The notes below the pieces were generated by a model. It saw only the letters and a list, made by a program, of their open reading frames with translations, did not search any database and was not told the DNA's origin. A stretch of DNA of 64,000 bases from Mytilus galloprovincialis (taxonomy: Eukaryota; Mollusca; Bivalvia; Mytilida; Mytilidae), in contig NC_134845.1 of assembly GCF_965363235.1 (NCBI RefSeq), positions 30,506,524 through 30,570,523 of the forward strand. Direction: 5' to 3'. Each line of letters opens with the position of its first letter. The stretch's first letter is position 1. A program made the position numbers and the translations under genes. This document shows positions 23,101-33,399 of the stretch, one piece after another.

Positions 23101-23561
23101 CTTTAATGCGTGACACAATTATAATTTGCAGATTTTATCATTAATTAATCTCATGAACTTACCTTGTTTTCATAAAGTTTCATTTTGAATTTGTCAAAGT
23201 AATAGTGGTTCCCAGCGTCCTCTTCGCTCAGGTCGTTGTACTTCAGGACGGCTTCAAATCCAAATGCTTCAAATTCTCCATCAGGTTTCAATAGCAGACA
23301 GGTTGGAGTTTTGTGCAAAAGAAATCCCTGTGTTTGTCCCCAGTTTCTGTTTGTGTATATTTTCTCCTTATTTGGTAAAAATGTATAGGCATATCCACTA
23401 AATGTAGTTCCAAAGTCAATCGCTGAGACAATTTTGTATGCATCAGCTGCCATTTCCAGTGTTGATGATACTGCTTCATCTTGCAACAGTTGAGGACTTG
23501 TCGGCTTGTTTTCAGAATTCGGTGAATCGTCTGTAGTATCAACAGCTTCGGAATCGGCCAT
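20138..23561 (-). CDS. HSPA12-like: HSPA12-type HSP70-like ATPase-domain protein
   Basis: Four exons on the - strand: 23561-23163, 22630-22409, 21927-21753 and 21189-20138 (TAA). All have GT/AG junctions and join in frame to 615 aa, close to the family's usual 600-700. Motifs of the actin/HSP70 fold occur in order: DFGTT (residues 49-53, phosphate 1), TVPAIWDENAKQFMREAA in exon 2, ALEPEAAS in exon 3, DAGGGTID (263-270, phosphate 2, split by the last intron), ATGGAWGGTVID, and VGGFAES (424-430). Canonical HSP70 substrate-binding and EEVD ends are absent, as is usual for HSPA12. A ~40-residue acidic, Ser/Thr-rich leader precedes the fold; there is no signal peptide, so it is expected in the cytosol. 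HSPA12 genes are greatly expanded in bivalves and linked to stress and immune responses (family knowledge). The start is the only in-frame ATG before the fold. It is divergent from the Mieap-like gene. Confidence 0.92.
22826..22930 (-). mobile_element. tRNA-like SINE head in HSPA12-like intron 1
   Basis: Read on the - strand: 'gtggcaaagttgtctagagc' as an A-box region, and 'gagttcgaatcccagc' as a near-consensus B-box, with the box spacing of a tRNA. The cloverleaf is poor ('gtgcaggcggtgttatcacg' in the middle), so this is a tRNA-derived repeat rather than a working tRNA. The predicted head is near 22930. Confidence 0.55.
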
Positions 23562-24488
23562 GATGTTGTTAACGTGTTGTCTTTGTTCTGGGAAATTCCG
23601 CTGTATAGGGACGCTATGGATATTTATTGATTTGTTTTGTACAAATTAATGAATATTGGCAACAATTTGATACACAGTCAGTCGATAGCTTCATATATCA
23701 GTATATTATGAATTTGTCCTATTTAGTTTACCGATATGAAAAAAATAACACAAAATCAGCCAGACTTATTGAGCGTTTTTCAAATATTATTTTTTTTTTA
23801 AATATTGAATATTGGAAATTTATTTCTGTACAATCAATAATGAATGAGGCGCATTATGTTAATTGTGAAAACGATGAAGAGAAAATGACTCACGGCTCCT
23901 TCGTTTTTGATGGTTATTGATCCATGTTCTGTGATTTTTCAATATTCCATATTATTCCTTGGACTTTAGATGACATTTTGGTATTTTATGCAAAGTAAAC
24001 AATAGAAGGTAAGCCATGAGAATCAATTTTAGAAATTTATGTTTTATACGGCGCCAATACTAACGACTTTCACAATGGAGCTTTTAAAAATTACATTATT
24101 ATTTCTATTATTCGGTTAAAACACCGGATAGAGTTAATCAATATAATGGCTAAAATAGAACTAGACAGATGGCAGTTGGGTATAGCTATACACACGTGTT
24201 TTGTCAACAAATGATGGGCGGACAGCTTTAAATACATGTTCGTCTTCAAAAACATTGTACTTTTGTGAACTTGTATTTTTATATACACACCTGATTACAA
24301 TAAGAACATATAAGAAATATAATTGATTTCAGACCAAATAATGTCTATAATAACCGTAGGTCATCTTTCTTTTAGTTCTCATGGTTCTGTTAAGTAACAT
24401 ATAGAAACAAGCTATAAATTCAGGTCAACATATTATGCGTACTATTATAATATCGTTATTTTTGTGCAAATTTATTTAGATATAAACA
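23562..24488. promoter_or_regulatory. Divergent intergenic region between HSPA12-like and Mieap-like genes
   Basis: These 927 bp separate two start codons on opposite strands, so both core promoters must lie here unless untranslated first exons exist elsewhere. A perfect kB-type palindrome is close to the HSPA12-like start (23590-23599). No clear TATA box is assigned and no perfect heat-shock element was found by eye. A 97-codon frame at 23627-23920 has no family motif. Confidence 0.55.
23590..23599. promoter_or_regulatory. Perfect kB-like site gggaaattcc
   Basis: The decamer fits the NF-kB consensus GGGRNNYYCC and is nearly self-complementary. It lies 29 bp upstream of the HSPA12-like start codon, so it may be in the 5' UTR or core promoter. 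The adjoining 'ttctgggaa' resembles, but does not fit, heat-shock-element spacing. Function is inference. Confidence 0.4.
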
Positions 24489-27400
24489 ATGTCAGCAGCA
24501 GCAAAGAAACAAGATTTGTTGGTTGAAGCTAAATCATTCTGTGATGGCTTATCTAACGTATTCCTGATGAAAAGACGAGATCCTCAAACTAGGAATTTAC
24601 TGGACACCGCAAAACGACTGATTGAATCTCTTTCTGCAGAAAATCAGAAGCCAACGGTAGGTTCACATGGAACACCAACCAGGTCAACTGGAGGTATGGG
24701 TCAACTTTGGGTAAAACTAGACGAACTAAAGCGAGAAAACGAGGAGCTTAGAAAACAAAGAGGTAGTAGCCATGAAGATAGAAGTCCATCAACTAAAACT
24801 CAACATGGACCTGGGGCAGAGTTAAACAAAATTCGCCTTGAAAACGAGAGCTTAAAAACAAAATTAGCAAAACATGAAAAGACGATAAAGGAATTAGAGA
24901 CAGTAAATGCAAATCTACAAGAACAAAACAAAAGTTCTAAAGTGGCTTTGGAAACTACACAAAGATCCATGGAAACGGTGCTGAAAGAATACAGACTTAT
25001 GGAAGATAGTGTCAAGTGTATGAAATCTGAAAACGACACACTTAAACAAAGGTAACTACGGAATAAATTAATTATGATAAATGAACTGAATCTATATTTA
25101 AAGAGATTAAGGCGATCGAAAATAATTAATTTTGACAACACCTTTGCTAAAAATAAAATGACAAAAAGAGAACAATAGCAATACAATACATAGAAAACTT
25201 AAGATTGTACAACAACAAAAATGCGATAGGAAGGGTAATTTGTTGTTTTTTAACCAGACTACATATGTTGATTTATATATCTATGAAATATATATCACTA
25301 TGGTTTGGGTTTATCTTAACGTTTATATATCTGCAAAACCATTGGTCCAAATTATGTCTAAAAAACGACTCCTCCCTAGGGACTTAGTGACTACCTCCTA
25401 GTTTTTTAATTTATTTGTACATGTACTTTTTAGGGTTACAAGGTCAGTAAAACCTTTGCCTCGTCTGGATAATAGACAAGTTGAGAACCTGTCAGAAAAA
25501 TGTCGACCTAGTAATGTAGCTGTAGCTTACAATTCTCTTGAGAGTCAGCAGTGGATTGAGGCCAAGGAATCTTTAGAAGACAACACGGAGTATGAAGAAG
25601 AAATAATCTTAAGAATTCTCTGCTCAATACTAGTGGTAAGTAGTACTGTTGTGTTTGGTAAAGTGTAAATAAAATAAACAGTAGGTTGACAGAATCATGA
25701 GAAAACAACATACAGTATGCCGAGGAAGCCATCTTAAGAATTATCTGCTCATTATTAATTGTAAGTACTACTGTTGTCGATAGTTTAAAGGTAGTTAAAA
25801 AAAGACTCTTGAGAGGACAACACAACAGAGGATGAAGCATAAAAAACCGCTGTTTTACTAATGGTTGGCATTACTGTTGTGTGCAGGTACCTAAAGAGAA
25901 CAGGGATTTAAACCATATATAAAATCTCAAGAAGTTCCCATATTTAAAAGAAAGTTAAATTGCAAGATATCCGAATAACATTTTTTATATTTTATATATT
26001 TACTAGAACACACCCGCGAAATCGCGGGCATTCAGAGCGTAGTTTAAAGTATGTAAAGTGTTGTTGAAAGAATTTGGTAAAATATTGAATGACTGGAGAA
26101 TTTCAGCAAAAGTATCATAAGTCATATATAGGTTATTTGGGACAGGAAAATGCTTTTTTTTTTTTTTTTTTTATCCCTCCTCCTTTATTTCCAAAATTCC
26201 CAATTTTTGTTTTTCTATCGATTTCAATATGAACATAGTTTTCATTTAGTATGTTATGAACATTTAAGTAAGGAGCCTGTAATTCAGTGTCGTTTGTTTA
26301 TATGTTACATATTTGTTTTTCGTTCACTTTTTGTACATAAATAAGGCCGCTAGTTTTCTGGTTTGATTTGTTTTACATTGTCAGTTCGGGGCCTTTTGAA
26401 GCTGAGTATGCGGTATGGGCTTTGCTCGTTGTTGAAGGTCGTACGGTGACCTGTAGTTGTTAATTTCTGTGTCATATTGGTCTCTTGTGGAGAGTTGTCT
26501 CAACATGGCAATCATACCACATCTTCTTTTTTTTGTAATCAATGAATTTTGTAAAATATTTAATGACTGGAGAATTTCAGAAAAGGTATCAAAAGTTCAC
26601 ATGCATATTTTTAGCGCTTATCTGTATATTATGAACATTCATTACTATATAAATATAGTGTATTTACTTTCAATTATAAGTTTACTAATCGATCCATGGT
26701 TTTATTGATATAGTATACAGACCCTCTCTATTTAATAAACTCTGTGACCGCCGTGGATAGTAAACTTGAAAATGATAGCAGATAGAATTCTGAAAGTAAA
26801 ATATTTAATGACTGGAGAATTTCAGAAAAGGTATCAAAAGTTCACATGCATATTTTTAGCGCTTATCTGTATATTATGAACATTCATTACTATATAAATA
26901 TAGTGTATTTACTTTCAATTATAAGTTTACTAATCGATCCATGGTTTTATTGATATAGTATACAGACCCTCTCTATTTAATAAACTCTGTGACCGCCGTG
27001 GATAGTAAACTTGAAAATGATAGCAGATAGAATTCTGAAAATACACTTTATTCTTTGTATATGTATGTTCAAAGTATACAGAAAAACGCAAACCGGAAAT
27101 CTAATCTGACTTAAAGTTTTATCCAATGACGGGACCATATCCGGACGCCTTTTTTCTCGTTTTTCTCCCAAAATAACTCAATCTGAATAATCATATGTAT
27201 GGATGACAAATGCGACTATGCACTGTACCTATAGGACACAGAGGCGTGTTGATTAATTTATTGTGGAAAGGAGAGAAGCGACACCAAAAATGAGGTCTTC
27301 TCGTTTAATAGTATAGATACTGATGACATAAAAATTTTTAACAAGGACAAAGACTTTTTTTGTTCTTCTTTCCCCATTTCGAAACATTTTTCGCCGCCTA

Positions 27401-30400
27401 ATGCCAAGTAATCGGCTATAAATATGTGTTGCTGATAGTCTCAAATGATAAGTTTTCTACGTCTTTGTTTTCAGAAAACCTACGAATGTTGTACAGATGT
27501 GAAGGAAGCCTCCAAATCAACCATTGCTGAAATCATCAATCAACCAACCATTGTGGTAAGTGTATTAAGACCATTTACATCCAATGACCAAGAGTTACCA
27601 CCTAAAATAAGTAATTTTTACAACGTCAGTCGTTGATTTTACTTTTCCAAATTGAAGTTTCTGACCGACGAGTCAGAGATCAACTCTTACATTACTTTGA
27701 CCCTTGCATATATGCATGCGCGTACTTCTCTATCAGTTTAACATCACCTGGTTGATAATTAGGAATAATTATATTGTTCTTTCCGACACTAGTCCCTGAT
27801 TATCCTGTAGCATATTGAGTTTTCGGACGACATGTTGGCGGAGCCAGATTGAAAGCGTCAAGTATACTCTAAGTATATTGAAATACATAAAAGTCGTTCC
27901 TTTCTTTAAACCAATTTCTTTAATTGTGCCATAAACGGAAGCTTTGTCTGCGTTTGCACAGGCCGTCAGTTAATTATTCAATTGTCCAATCATGATCGTT
28001 GTTAATAACGAATTGGATAATTTGAGCTCACTTGGCCTCTTTAAGTTTATATCGGACATGACACATCAAGGGTACAATGTTTTTAACACGATTCAAGGTA
28101 AGATAGAGCTAACATGGACTTTGCTCATTGTTAAAGGCCGTACTGTGACGAACAGTTGCTAATGTCTATGTCAGTTGGTCTCTTGTGGAGAGTTATGTCA
28201 TTGGCAATCACACCACATCTTCTTTTTTGTATATAAGAGTTCTTGTATTGCATGACATAATCATCGTTTCAAAGGCAAACAATATATAATAGCAAAAGAG
28301 TAAAACGTTAAATCTATAGCAATAATATAGCAAATAATAACAGACAAAAATAAAGGGAACTCTTTCAACATTTCAGGAATGCCACTTTTGTTAAGATGTA
28401 CAAGACAATAAAACTATAGGTTTAACTAAAATTGTTGCATTCGTTGACAATAGAACCAGTAAGTATCCGAGACGAATCCGTATTTTTTTTTAAAGAGGGC
28501 GTGAATCCACCAAACTGTTAAAATACCATTTAAACTGCCGAGCGCAGCGAAGCCATAACATTTTGTGACGCAAGATTTTATGCAAACAAAAATGTTTGCC
28601 CTTGTTGGGTTTTTTTCCCCCTCTGTGTTCAAATTAGCCACAGTTTAAATCAAGCCATTGCCTGTTTATATGCAAATTGCGAAATAGGCGAATGCTTGCT
28701 GTTTAGAGTGAGCCAAGATTCTGTGTTGAAGGTCGTACTTTAACCTATAATTATTTACTTTTTACAAACTGTGACTTTCATGGAGAGTTGTCTCATTGGC
28801 ACTCATGCCCCATATTCTTATATCTATCTATAAATTGCACGAACTATTAAATTCACTTACTTCTTTTTGTCTTAAGGTTTCAAATTTACAAGCTGCCTCT
28901 AATGGAAAGAACAAACTACCAGAAGAACTAACCGATGCAGTAGGCCAGTTGTACAGAAAACATTATCACAATATTGACACAGACGTAATTAGTCAGGTAA
29001 GTTACCACCAAACATGATTGTATATAGAAGTAAACAATCAGCGAATATTCAATAAATTATGAACAGCCAACTGCTGGGTGGAAATAGAACATTGGCCGGT
29101 GGAAATAGAACATTGGCCACGTGTGTAGTCATCAGCCATTATAGCACAAGGTTTAAATACTACTGTGAACATGGGAAATTACAAACTGTCAAACAAAGAT
29201 ACCATGCTTATAATTGTGTACGCCAAACGCGCTTTCGTCCACTTAAAACTCAGTGGCGCTCGAATTTAAAACCGAAAATTCCGAATGGTTTCCCGTTGTT
29301 TCGCTTCCATTGTTGACATTCTTTTCTATTTAATAGTTGATCACGCTCAGTTTGTGTTTTGACGTTTGAATAGTTTTACAATAGTCGTTTTTGGGGAGCC
29401 TTTATAGCTTGCTGTTCGGTGTGAGCCGAGGCTCCGTATAATGGTTTACTTTTATGAATTGTGACTTGAATGTAGAGTTGTCTCATTAGCACTCATAATA
29501 CATCTTCTTATATATATTAAACCACCACTAGCTAAGGGGTTCAATTAAAGGTCACATGAATACGGATTTAATCTAAAAAGACACTTGTCTTTATACTTTA
29601 TACAACTTTTTGTCAGATTCAAGTGCCTTTGATAATAACGTGTTTCTCGTTTCTCGTTTTTTATATAGATTAGACCGTTGGTTTTCCCGTTTGAATGTTT
29701 CTACATTAGTAATTTTGGGGCCCTTTATAGCTTTTTGTTCGGTGTGAGCCAAGGCTCCGTGTTGAAGGCCGTACATTGACCTATAGTGGTTTACTTTTAT
29801 AAATTGTTATTTGGATGGAGAGTTGTCTCAATGGCACTCACACCACAATTTTCTATATCTATGAACTGGATATTCATAACGAAGTTATTACAGTATATTG
29901 TTTTGTGGTCATGGTGTATGTTATTTTTTAAGAAAATTATTTTCAATTACACTCAAATTATTACCTCATAGTAATACTGTATGTTAACTGTTTGGCAACC
30001 TTTGTTGTGTTCATTTTGTAGACTGATGATTGTCTCATTGACAAATACCCAACACATTTCCTTAATCCATTTCTATGTAAAACATACTGTGTTCAGTCAA
30101 ACAATCGGTAAAATAAATAAGTCATACCAATTTTGATGTTATAATCAGTAGTACCATCATAAAAATATGCAATTCCAACTTATCATTTTATTTCAGAATG
30201 CTTTGTCACGAGTTATGAAGGAATTCAGTGATATTGATGATTCGTGTCTTAACAACAAACTTGTTGTGGCATACGCCAAGGAAAGTGCCAATTTAGCATG
30301 GCAGATGGTCATACAGCAACCACCGATGTGTCTTTCCGTGCAAGATACAAAGTTTAATGACGATTACCATAAACTTTGGTGGTCATGTGATCAAGCACGT

Positions 30401-30490
30401 GCGTCCGAAATTGAATTTTTCGTCTGGCCCGCCTTGTATGACTATAAAAATGGAAATTTGTTAATCAAAGGTTGTGTTTTTACAAACTGA
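24489..30490 (+). CDS. SPATA18-like: Mitochondria-eating protein (Mieap/SPATA18)-like
   Basis: Five exons: 24489-25051, 25434-25635, 27475-27555, 28877-28996 and 30197-30490 (TGA). All junctions are GT/AG and join in frame to 419 aa. Residues 1-60 form a short basic helical head (MSAAAKKQDLLVEAK). About 75-188 is a coiled coil rich in Glu/Lys/Gln with heptad leucines (LDELKRENEELRKQ, RLENESLKTKLAKHE). The C-terminal ~200 residues resemble the Mieap C-terminal domain: YEEEIILRILCSI, then a helical region, then AYAKESANLAWQMVIQQPPM, EIEFFVWPALYD and LLIKGCVFT at the end. Vertebrate Mieap is a p53 target involved in mitochondrial quality control and is longer (about 540 aa). Bivalves carry many short Mieap-like genes of unknown role (my recollection). 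Exon 2 has degraded partial duplicates just downstream. Cellular role here is inferred from family only. Confidence 0.85.
25695..25890 (+). pseudogene. Two degraded partial copies of Mieap-like exon 2 end
   Basis: The exon 2 end ('atcttaagaattctctgctc', then donor 'gtaagta' and 'actgttgtg') recurs at about 25703-25785 as 'atcttaagaattatctgctc', 'attgtaagtac', 'tactgttgtc', and again, weaker, at about 25816-25886 ('gacaacacaacagaggatga' ... 'ttactgttgtgtg'). In the first copy the reading frame of exon 2 stays open through its end (AEEAILRIICSLLI) and a GTAAGT donor and an upstream 'gttgacag' acceptor-like site exist. It could therefore be a decayed or alternative exon. Confidence 0.55.
26000..26550 (+). 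repeat. Repeat cluster in Mieap-like intron 2, incl. long SINE-like copy
   Basis: The segment at about 26005-26110 ('acacccgcgaaatcgcgggc', 'ggtaaaatattgaatgactgg') is a diverged relative of the 245-bp unit that follows. From about 26250 to 26540 lies a long copy of the SINE-like family: 'aaggagcctgtaattcagtg', 'gtttttcgttcac', 'ttcggggccttttgaagctg', 'gttgaaggtcgtacggtgac', 'ggagagttgtctcaacatgg', 'atcttctttt'. A T-homopolymer at about 26154-26172 separates them. Confidence 0.65.
26551..27040 (+). repeat. Exact tandem duplication of a 245-bp segment
   Basis: 26551-26795 and 26796-27040 appear identical base for base by eye, from 'gtaaaatatttaatgactgg' to 'gatagaattctgaaa'. With no visible divergence this is either a very recent duplication or an assembly artefact. 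It lies in intron 2 of the Mieap-like gene, 434 bp before exon 3. Confidence 0.85.
28085..28245 (+). repeat. SINE-like repeat copy
   Basis: Blocks 'ggactttgctcattgttaaa', 'ggccgtactgtgac', 'cttgtggagagtt', 'caatcacaccacatcttctt' define the family. It lies in Mieap-like intron 3. Confidence 0.65.
28426..28641 (-). other. Unidentified open frame of 71 codons
   Basis: An uninterrupted - strand frame from ATG to stop encodes a Trp/Cys/Phe-rich peptide (FAALGSLNGILTVWWIHALF). No family is recognised and no splice context is obvious. It lies inside an intron of the Mieap-like gene and is probably part of a repeat. Not called as a gene. Confidence 0.15.
28695..28830 (+). repeat. SINE-like repeat copy
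   Basis: 'gtgagccaagattctgtg', 'ttgaaggtcgtact', 'catggagagttgtctcattg', 'gcactcatgcccca' match the family. The copy ends 47 bp before the acceptor of Mieap-like exon 4. Confidence 0.7.
29075..29515 (+). repeat. Repeat mosaic in Mieap-like intron 4
   Basis: 'gtggaaatagaacattggcc' occurs twice in tandem at about 29078-29118. Then 'tgcttataattgtgtacgcc' and 'aaacgcgctttcgtcc' match a family I associate with mussels. From about 29330 a SINE-like copy follows: 'ggtgtgagccgaggctccgt', 'tggtttacttttatgaattg', 'agagttgtctcattagcact', 'catcttcttata'. Confidence 0.6.
29655..29870 (+). repeat. SINE-like repeat, best-preserved copy
   Basis: This copy shows the block order clearly: 'agaccgttggttttcccgtt', 'tttggggccctttatagc', 'ttcggtgtgagccaaggctc', 'gttgaaggccgtacattgac', 'tggtttacttttataaattg', 'tggatggagagttgtctcaa', 'tggcactcacaccac'. 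It is about 215 bp with a T-rich/ATCTAT-like 3' end. No polymerase III A/B boxes are obvious to me, so its class is left open. Confidence 0.7.
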
Positions 30491-31334
30491 ACAGAAACAA
30501 ATCAAAATCTTCCAACATTATACTTTCATCCGTGTTATATGTGGTCAAACAGAAGACACGTACGTGTTAATCTTTGTGGACTCACGGTTATTATTAGGTA
30601 TTCTTGACCATCATATGAAACACCATCTAACATGATCATAGCTTTTACAGCTATTTGAAATTTGATGCACATCCAACGTTCATTATTGAATCTAAATATC
30701 AGAGAACTCTTTTTGTCAGAAAACACTGTCAAACATCCAAACATACCATCCACACTGATCTGTGTCCACACTTTGTTGAATGTAAAGAAAATGTCACAAA
30801 TTAAACGGAATTCAAACGTACGTTTATAGATAATATACCTGCTATTTATACTATAAATCTAAGAACGCAAAGAAGGTTTCTACGTGTATATAAATTTAAC
30901 AATTTTACGTTTACTTTCGTATAAAAAGCTTTGTCCGTTTCTATATTAAATGTTTTCTGACAATCAACATACGTAATTGCTGCCTGTAATATTTTTCTTA
31001 TTTGCTTACAATGTCCAAATTTGTATAATGTTTTGAATTTGAATAATGTCAAACTAGCCAACATTTTGTATTTAGTTATTTATTAATATGCTTGTCAACA
31101 AATGTGTTTGTAGTCCTTTTTATATCCCCTTTATGCCGGAACTGTAGCATCGAGTAGTACAACAATAGAACATGCAATATGTAGCAGCACACCATATATC
31201 TATGTGAATAAACGTCATACCATGTTTTCCGAAAGAATAGAAAAAAGAATGTGTATGTTATGATCAGGTGCGTTATAATTTAAATCTTGCGAGACAAGAA
31301 CAGACACAATGCACAATAGACGAAGATGAACTTT
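30491..31334 (+). other. Probable 3' UTR and flank of the Mieap-like gene
   Basis: Sequence after the TGA at 30488-30490. An AATAAA lies at 31207-31212. Two - strand frames (30535-30771, 30846-31064) have no recognised motif and overlap the probable UTR, so they are not called. Confidence 0.4.
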
Positions 31335-32153
31335 TGATTGATGTATGTAGTAGAAACGGCTACGGTTCCTGTTTCTAGGCTAGCTGACCGTTGATTAATG
31401 TATGTAGTAGAAACAGCTACGGTTCCGGTTTCTAGGCTAGCTGTTGATTGATGTATGTAGTAGAAACAGCTTTGGTTCCTGTTTCTAGGCTAGCTGTTGA
31501 TTGATGTATGTAGTAGAAACAGCTACGGTTCCTGTTTCTAGGCTAGCTGACCGTTGATTAATGTATGTAGTAGAAACATCTACGGTTCCTGTTTCTAGGC
31601 TAGCTGTTGATTGATGTATGTAGTAGAAACAGCTACGGTTCCTGTTTCTAGGCTAGCTGACCGTTGATTAATGTATGTAGTAGAAACAGCTACGGTTCCT
31701 GTTTCTAGGCTAGCTGTTGATTGATGTATGAAGTAGAAACAGCTACGGTTCCTGTTTCTAGGCTAGCTGACCGTTGATTAATGTATGTAGTAGAAACATC
31801 TACGGTTCCTGTTTCTAGGCTAGCTGTTGATTGATGTATGTAGTAGAAACAGCTACGGTTCCTGTTTCTAGGCTAGCTGTTGATTGATGTATGTAGTAGA
31901 AACAGCTACGGTTCCTGTTTCTAGGCTAGCTGACCGTTGATTAATGTATGTAGTAGAAACAGCTAAGGTTCCTGTTTCAAGGCTAGCTGATGATTGATGT
32001 ATGTAGTAGAAACGTCTACGGTTCCTGTTTCTAGGCTAGCTGTTGATTGATGTATGTAGTAGAAACAGCTACGGTTTCTGTTTTCTAGGCTAGCTGTTGA
32101 TTGATGTATGTAGTAGAAACAGCTACGGTTCCTGTTTCTAGGCTAGCTGTTGA
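31335..32153 (+). repeat. Minisatellite, about 15 units of 53-57 bp, each with an internal hairpin
   Basis: The unit is 'gattgatgtatgtagtag', 'aaacagctacggttcctg', 'tttctaggctagct'. Each unit contains the inverted pair AGAAACAG and CTGTTTCT around a 9-nt loop 'ctacggttc'. Two unit ends alternate irregularly: short 'gctagctgttgattgatg' and long 'gctagctgaccgttgattaa'. The order by eye is L S S L S L S L S S L S S S, then the end. Identity between units is very high, so amplification is recent. It begins about 120 bp after the Mieap-like poly(A) signal candidate. Confidence 0.9.
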
Positions 32154-32154
32154 T

Positions 32155-32283
32155 AAAATCGATGCATCAAATGCCATTGGATACACATCTGCATCTGGAC
32201 TTTGCTTGTACGGTTTTGCAATGCTCCTATATTTCATTAAATTTCCCCTGACTTCTTGAGTAGGAATTGACAACCTTTCCTGA
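32155..32283 (-). other. Possible orphan exon-like open frame
   Basis: On the - strand an acceptor-like 'atgtgttcag' at about 32283 is followed by an open frame, ERLSIPTQEVRGNLMKYRSI then AKPYKQSPDADVYPMAFDAS. The composition looks protein-like, but it runs straight into the minisatellite and no partner exon or family is recognised. It may be an exon fragment or a transposon piece. Confidence 0.2.
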
Positions 32284-32965
32284 ACACATTGATGAGTTTT
32301 GTGGACTAATATTTGTCTTTTTGTCGTTGTTCTTCTGACATTTCTTACTTTGACTACTGATTTTTGATTACCTTATCTTATGTCTAAGTAGTTCTTAGGT
32401 TTGTGTTTAGCTCTGATATTTTCCGTGATGATACATGTTGGTAGATAAATAAGGAAATGTAAAAGCTATGGGTCGTAAAATGTTCGTCTTGTTACCTTAA
32501 TCTTATTTTAAATAGTCAGAGTGCTTGAGTCAGTTGCATTCCAAATGATACGACCATTCAATTTCCTGAGATAGACAAAGTCATGTATACCGAGTTTATT
32601 CAATACAACATTCCCTTTTTTATTAGTACAAATTGATATAATTCGAACCTTTTTACAGTGTCCTCTTCAATCGTTACTACTACAATATACTAGTTTATAT
32701 ATGTCGGATTATCGTGTCTATACTGCTGTCAGGCATCGAGGTTCACCAGCTATAAAACGAAATTAGTAATAGAAACAAATGTCATTTTAAAAAGAGGGAT
32801 GCATGAACTCGTTTTTAAGTTATTTCAGTCTGAATGACAAAAATCGGTCGAAATGCATCTTTTATCGATATGTCAAAGTTTGACGTTGCGAAAAATATTA
32901 TTTTTATTTTTATTTTTGTATCATATACCATTAATATCTAAGAGAAATAAAGGCTTCAGAGCAAA
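32284..32965. other. Intergenic, nothing recognised
   Basis: AT-rich sequence without coding or repeat landmarks that I can name. Confidence 0.4.
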
Positions 32966-33260
32966 TGTAATGTGATTTCCATCAAAATTGATATTTCAAA
33001 GGGCCACAATTTTAAAATATTTGATCAGCACTTCTTTTCGAAAGTGCCAAAGACATTGCTCATATAACCGTTATGATATATGTTTTACATTAAAAATTCT
33101 TGCAATTCTTCTGAAAAGTTGGAGCAAAAATGGACACAATTCAAGCTTGATACAGGTCGGAATTTGGATTGTAATCAAATATTTGACATATCATAGGTTT
33201 CTGAATAAATGTAGTCAAGAACTTGAAATTGGTTATATTGATTGAATTTATATCCAATTA
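32966..33260 (+). repeat. Fragment of the 'cgaccgca' element family
   Basis: 'gacacaattcaagcttgata', 'ggaatttggattgtaatcaa', 'atatttgacatatcataggt' match the left interior of the element at 48661-49840. 'tgatcagcacttcttttcga' and 'aagacattgctcatataacc' also match 43760-43830, on the other flank of the LINE. Confidence 0.55.
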
Positions 33261-33298
33261 AAGATTTCTTGCTGTCGTGCAATACATTGCACAATACC

Positions 33299-33347
33299 AG
33301 AGACATATATATACATGTATATACACATGTATATATATATGTCTCTG
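33299..33347. repeat. Long AT-rich palindrome
   Basis: 'agagacatatatata', 'catgtata' and their inverted counterparts 'catgtatatatatatgtctct' form an imperfect hairpin of about 22 bp per arm around 'taca'. It is probably a microsatellite-derived foldback. Confidence 0.65.
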
Positions 33348-33399
33348 ACAATACTTAGTAAATCTGTTGTCAGACTATAAACAAGTAAAGTTCAATTTA

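Noticed and set aside
23581-23600. Heat-shock element upstream of the HSPA12-like gene
   Set aside because: TTC and GAA blocks are present but with wrong spacing. The same bases fit a kB site exactly.
30535-31064. Two - strand frames of 78 and 72 codons
   Set aside because: They lie in the probable 3' UTR of the Mieap-like gene, with no motif and no splice context.
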